Source of the DNA: Malus domestica
Taxonomy: Eukaryota; Streptophyta; Magnoliopsida; Rosales; Rosaceae
Direction: 5' to 3'
DNA length: 64,000 nucleotides
Assembly: GCF_042453785.1 (NCBI RefSeq)
Contig: NC_091663.1
Span: 36,539,001 to 36,603,000, forward strand
The notes beneath the pieces were generated by a model, which saw nothing but the letters and a program-made list of their open reading frames with translations, was not told the origin of the DNA and did not search any database. Both the position numbers and the translations under genes were made by a program. Below, in pieces: positions 63,863 to 64,000 of this stretch; position 1 is the first letter of the stretch, and each line of letters opens with the position of its first letter.

Positions 63863-64000
63863 GAAGTGAAGCTGGTCAAGCTCCTCCACCATAGCAAATA
63901 AATTATTTTCTCTTTGTCAGATATTGCACATGTAATTGTCTAGGGTATGGAATAAACTATGAGATACGGTTTTAGTGCATGATATTTATTTATGTTTTTT

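Larger units (their letters stand above)
61611..64000. repeat. GST tandem duplication, unit B
   Basis: Second copy of 55955-58330, running to the end of the window. It includes only the last 70 bp of the PPR pseudogene, so the duplicated segment began inside that pseudogene. Confidence 0.9.

Overview
This window is nuclear DNA from a eudicot plant. The genes have many short introns with GT/AG borders, and the low-copy islands sit in AT-rich DNA full of MITEs, LINE and SINE remnants and LTR retroelements. The repeat families and protein sequences look to me most like Rosaceae (apple/pear type, Malus/Pyrus). That placement is from memory of the families, not from a search.

Layout from left to right. 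1-844 is the 3' end of a CW-type zinc-finger gene (+). 3593-4531 is a PIF/Harbinger-like MITE. 5312-11236 is a complete 19-exon CULLIN1 gene (-), whose spliced CDS gives 738 codons. 13859-19824 is a tandem duplication around an intronless MLO gene: a truncated copy at 16468-16962 and a full 504-aa copy at 18310-19824. 20304-25222 is a sandwich of two LINE fragments around a decayed fragment of a Tat-type Ty3/gypsy element. 25820-32400 is an old tandem duplication carrying two copies of a small intronless gene that ends in ...FLGSWSHT. 34702-47193 is a complete, young Tat-lineage LTR retrotransposon in minus orientation. It has 512-bp LTRs that differ at 3 positions, a 5-bp target-site duplication AGTAC, a gag-pol ORF, and a long 3' region with tandem repeats and an antisense ORF. 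48564-49745 is a heavy-metal-associated isoprenylated plant protein gene (-). 52806-54074 is a dephospho-CoA kinase gene (-). 54637-54707 is tRNA-Gly(CCC). 55349-56025 is a PPR pseudogene. 56402-57538 and 61981-63124 are tandemly duplicated phi-class glutathione S-transferase genes (-), separated by MITEs and a hairpin-rich repeat block.

The host genes are independent loci with their own promoters: ubiquitin ligase scaffold (CUL1), membrane MLO protein, metal-binding HIPP, coenzyme A synthesis, and glutathione conjugation. They do not form one pathway. The most unusual content is in the mobile and duplicated DNA: an antisense coiled-coil gene unit inside the Tat element, a triplicated 34-bp G-box/CCAAT module in its LTR promoter, the intronless MLO gene with its truncated partner, and five 30-nt hairpin units with compensatory base changes. 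I saw no bacterial-type system, CRISPR array or rRNA gene.
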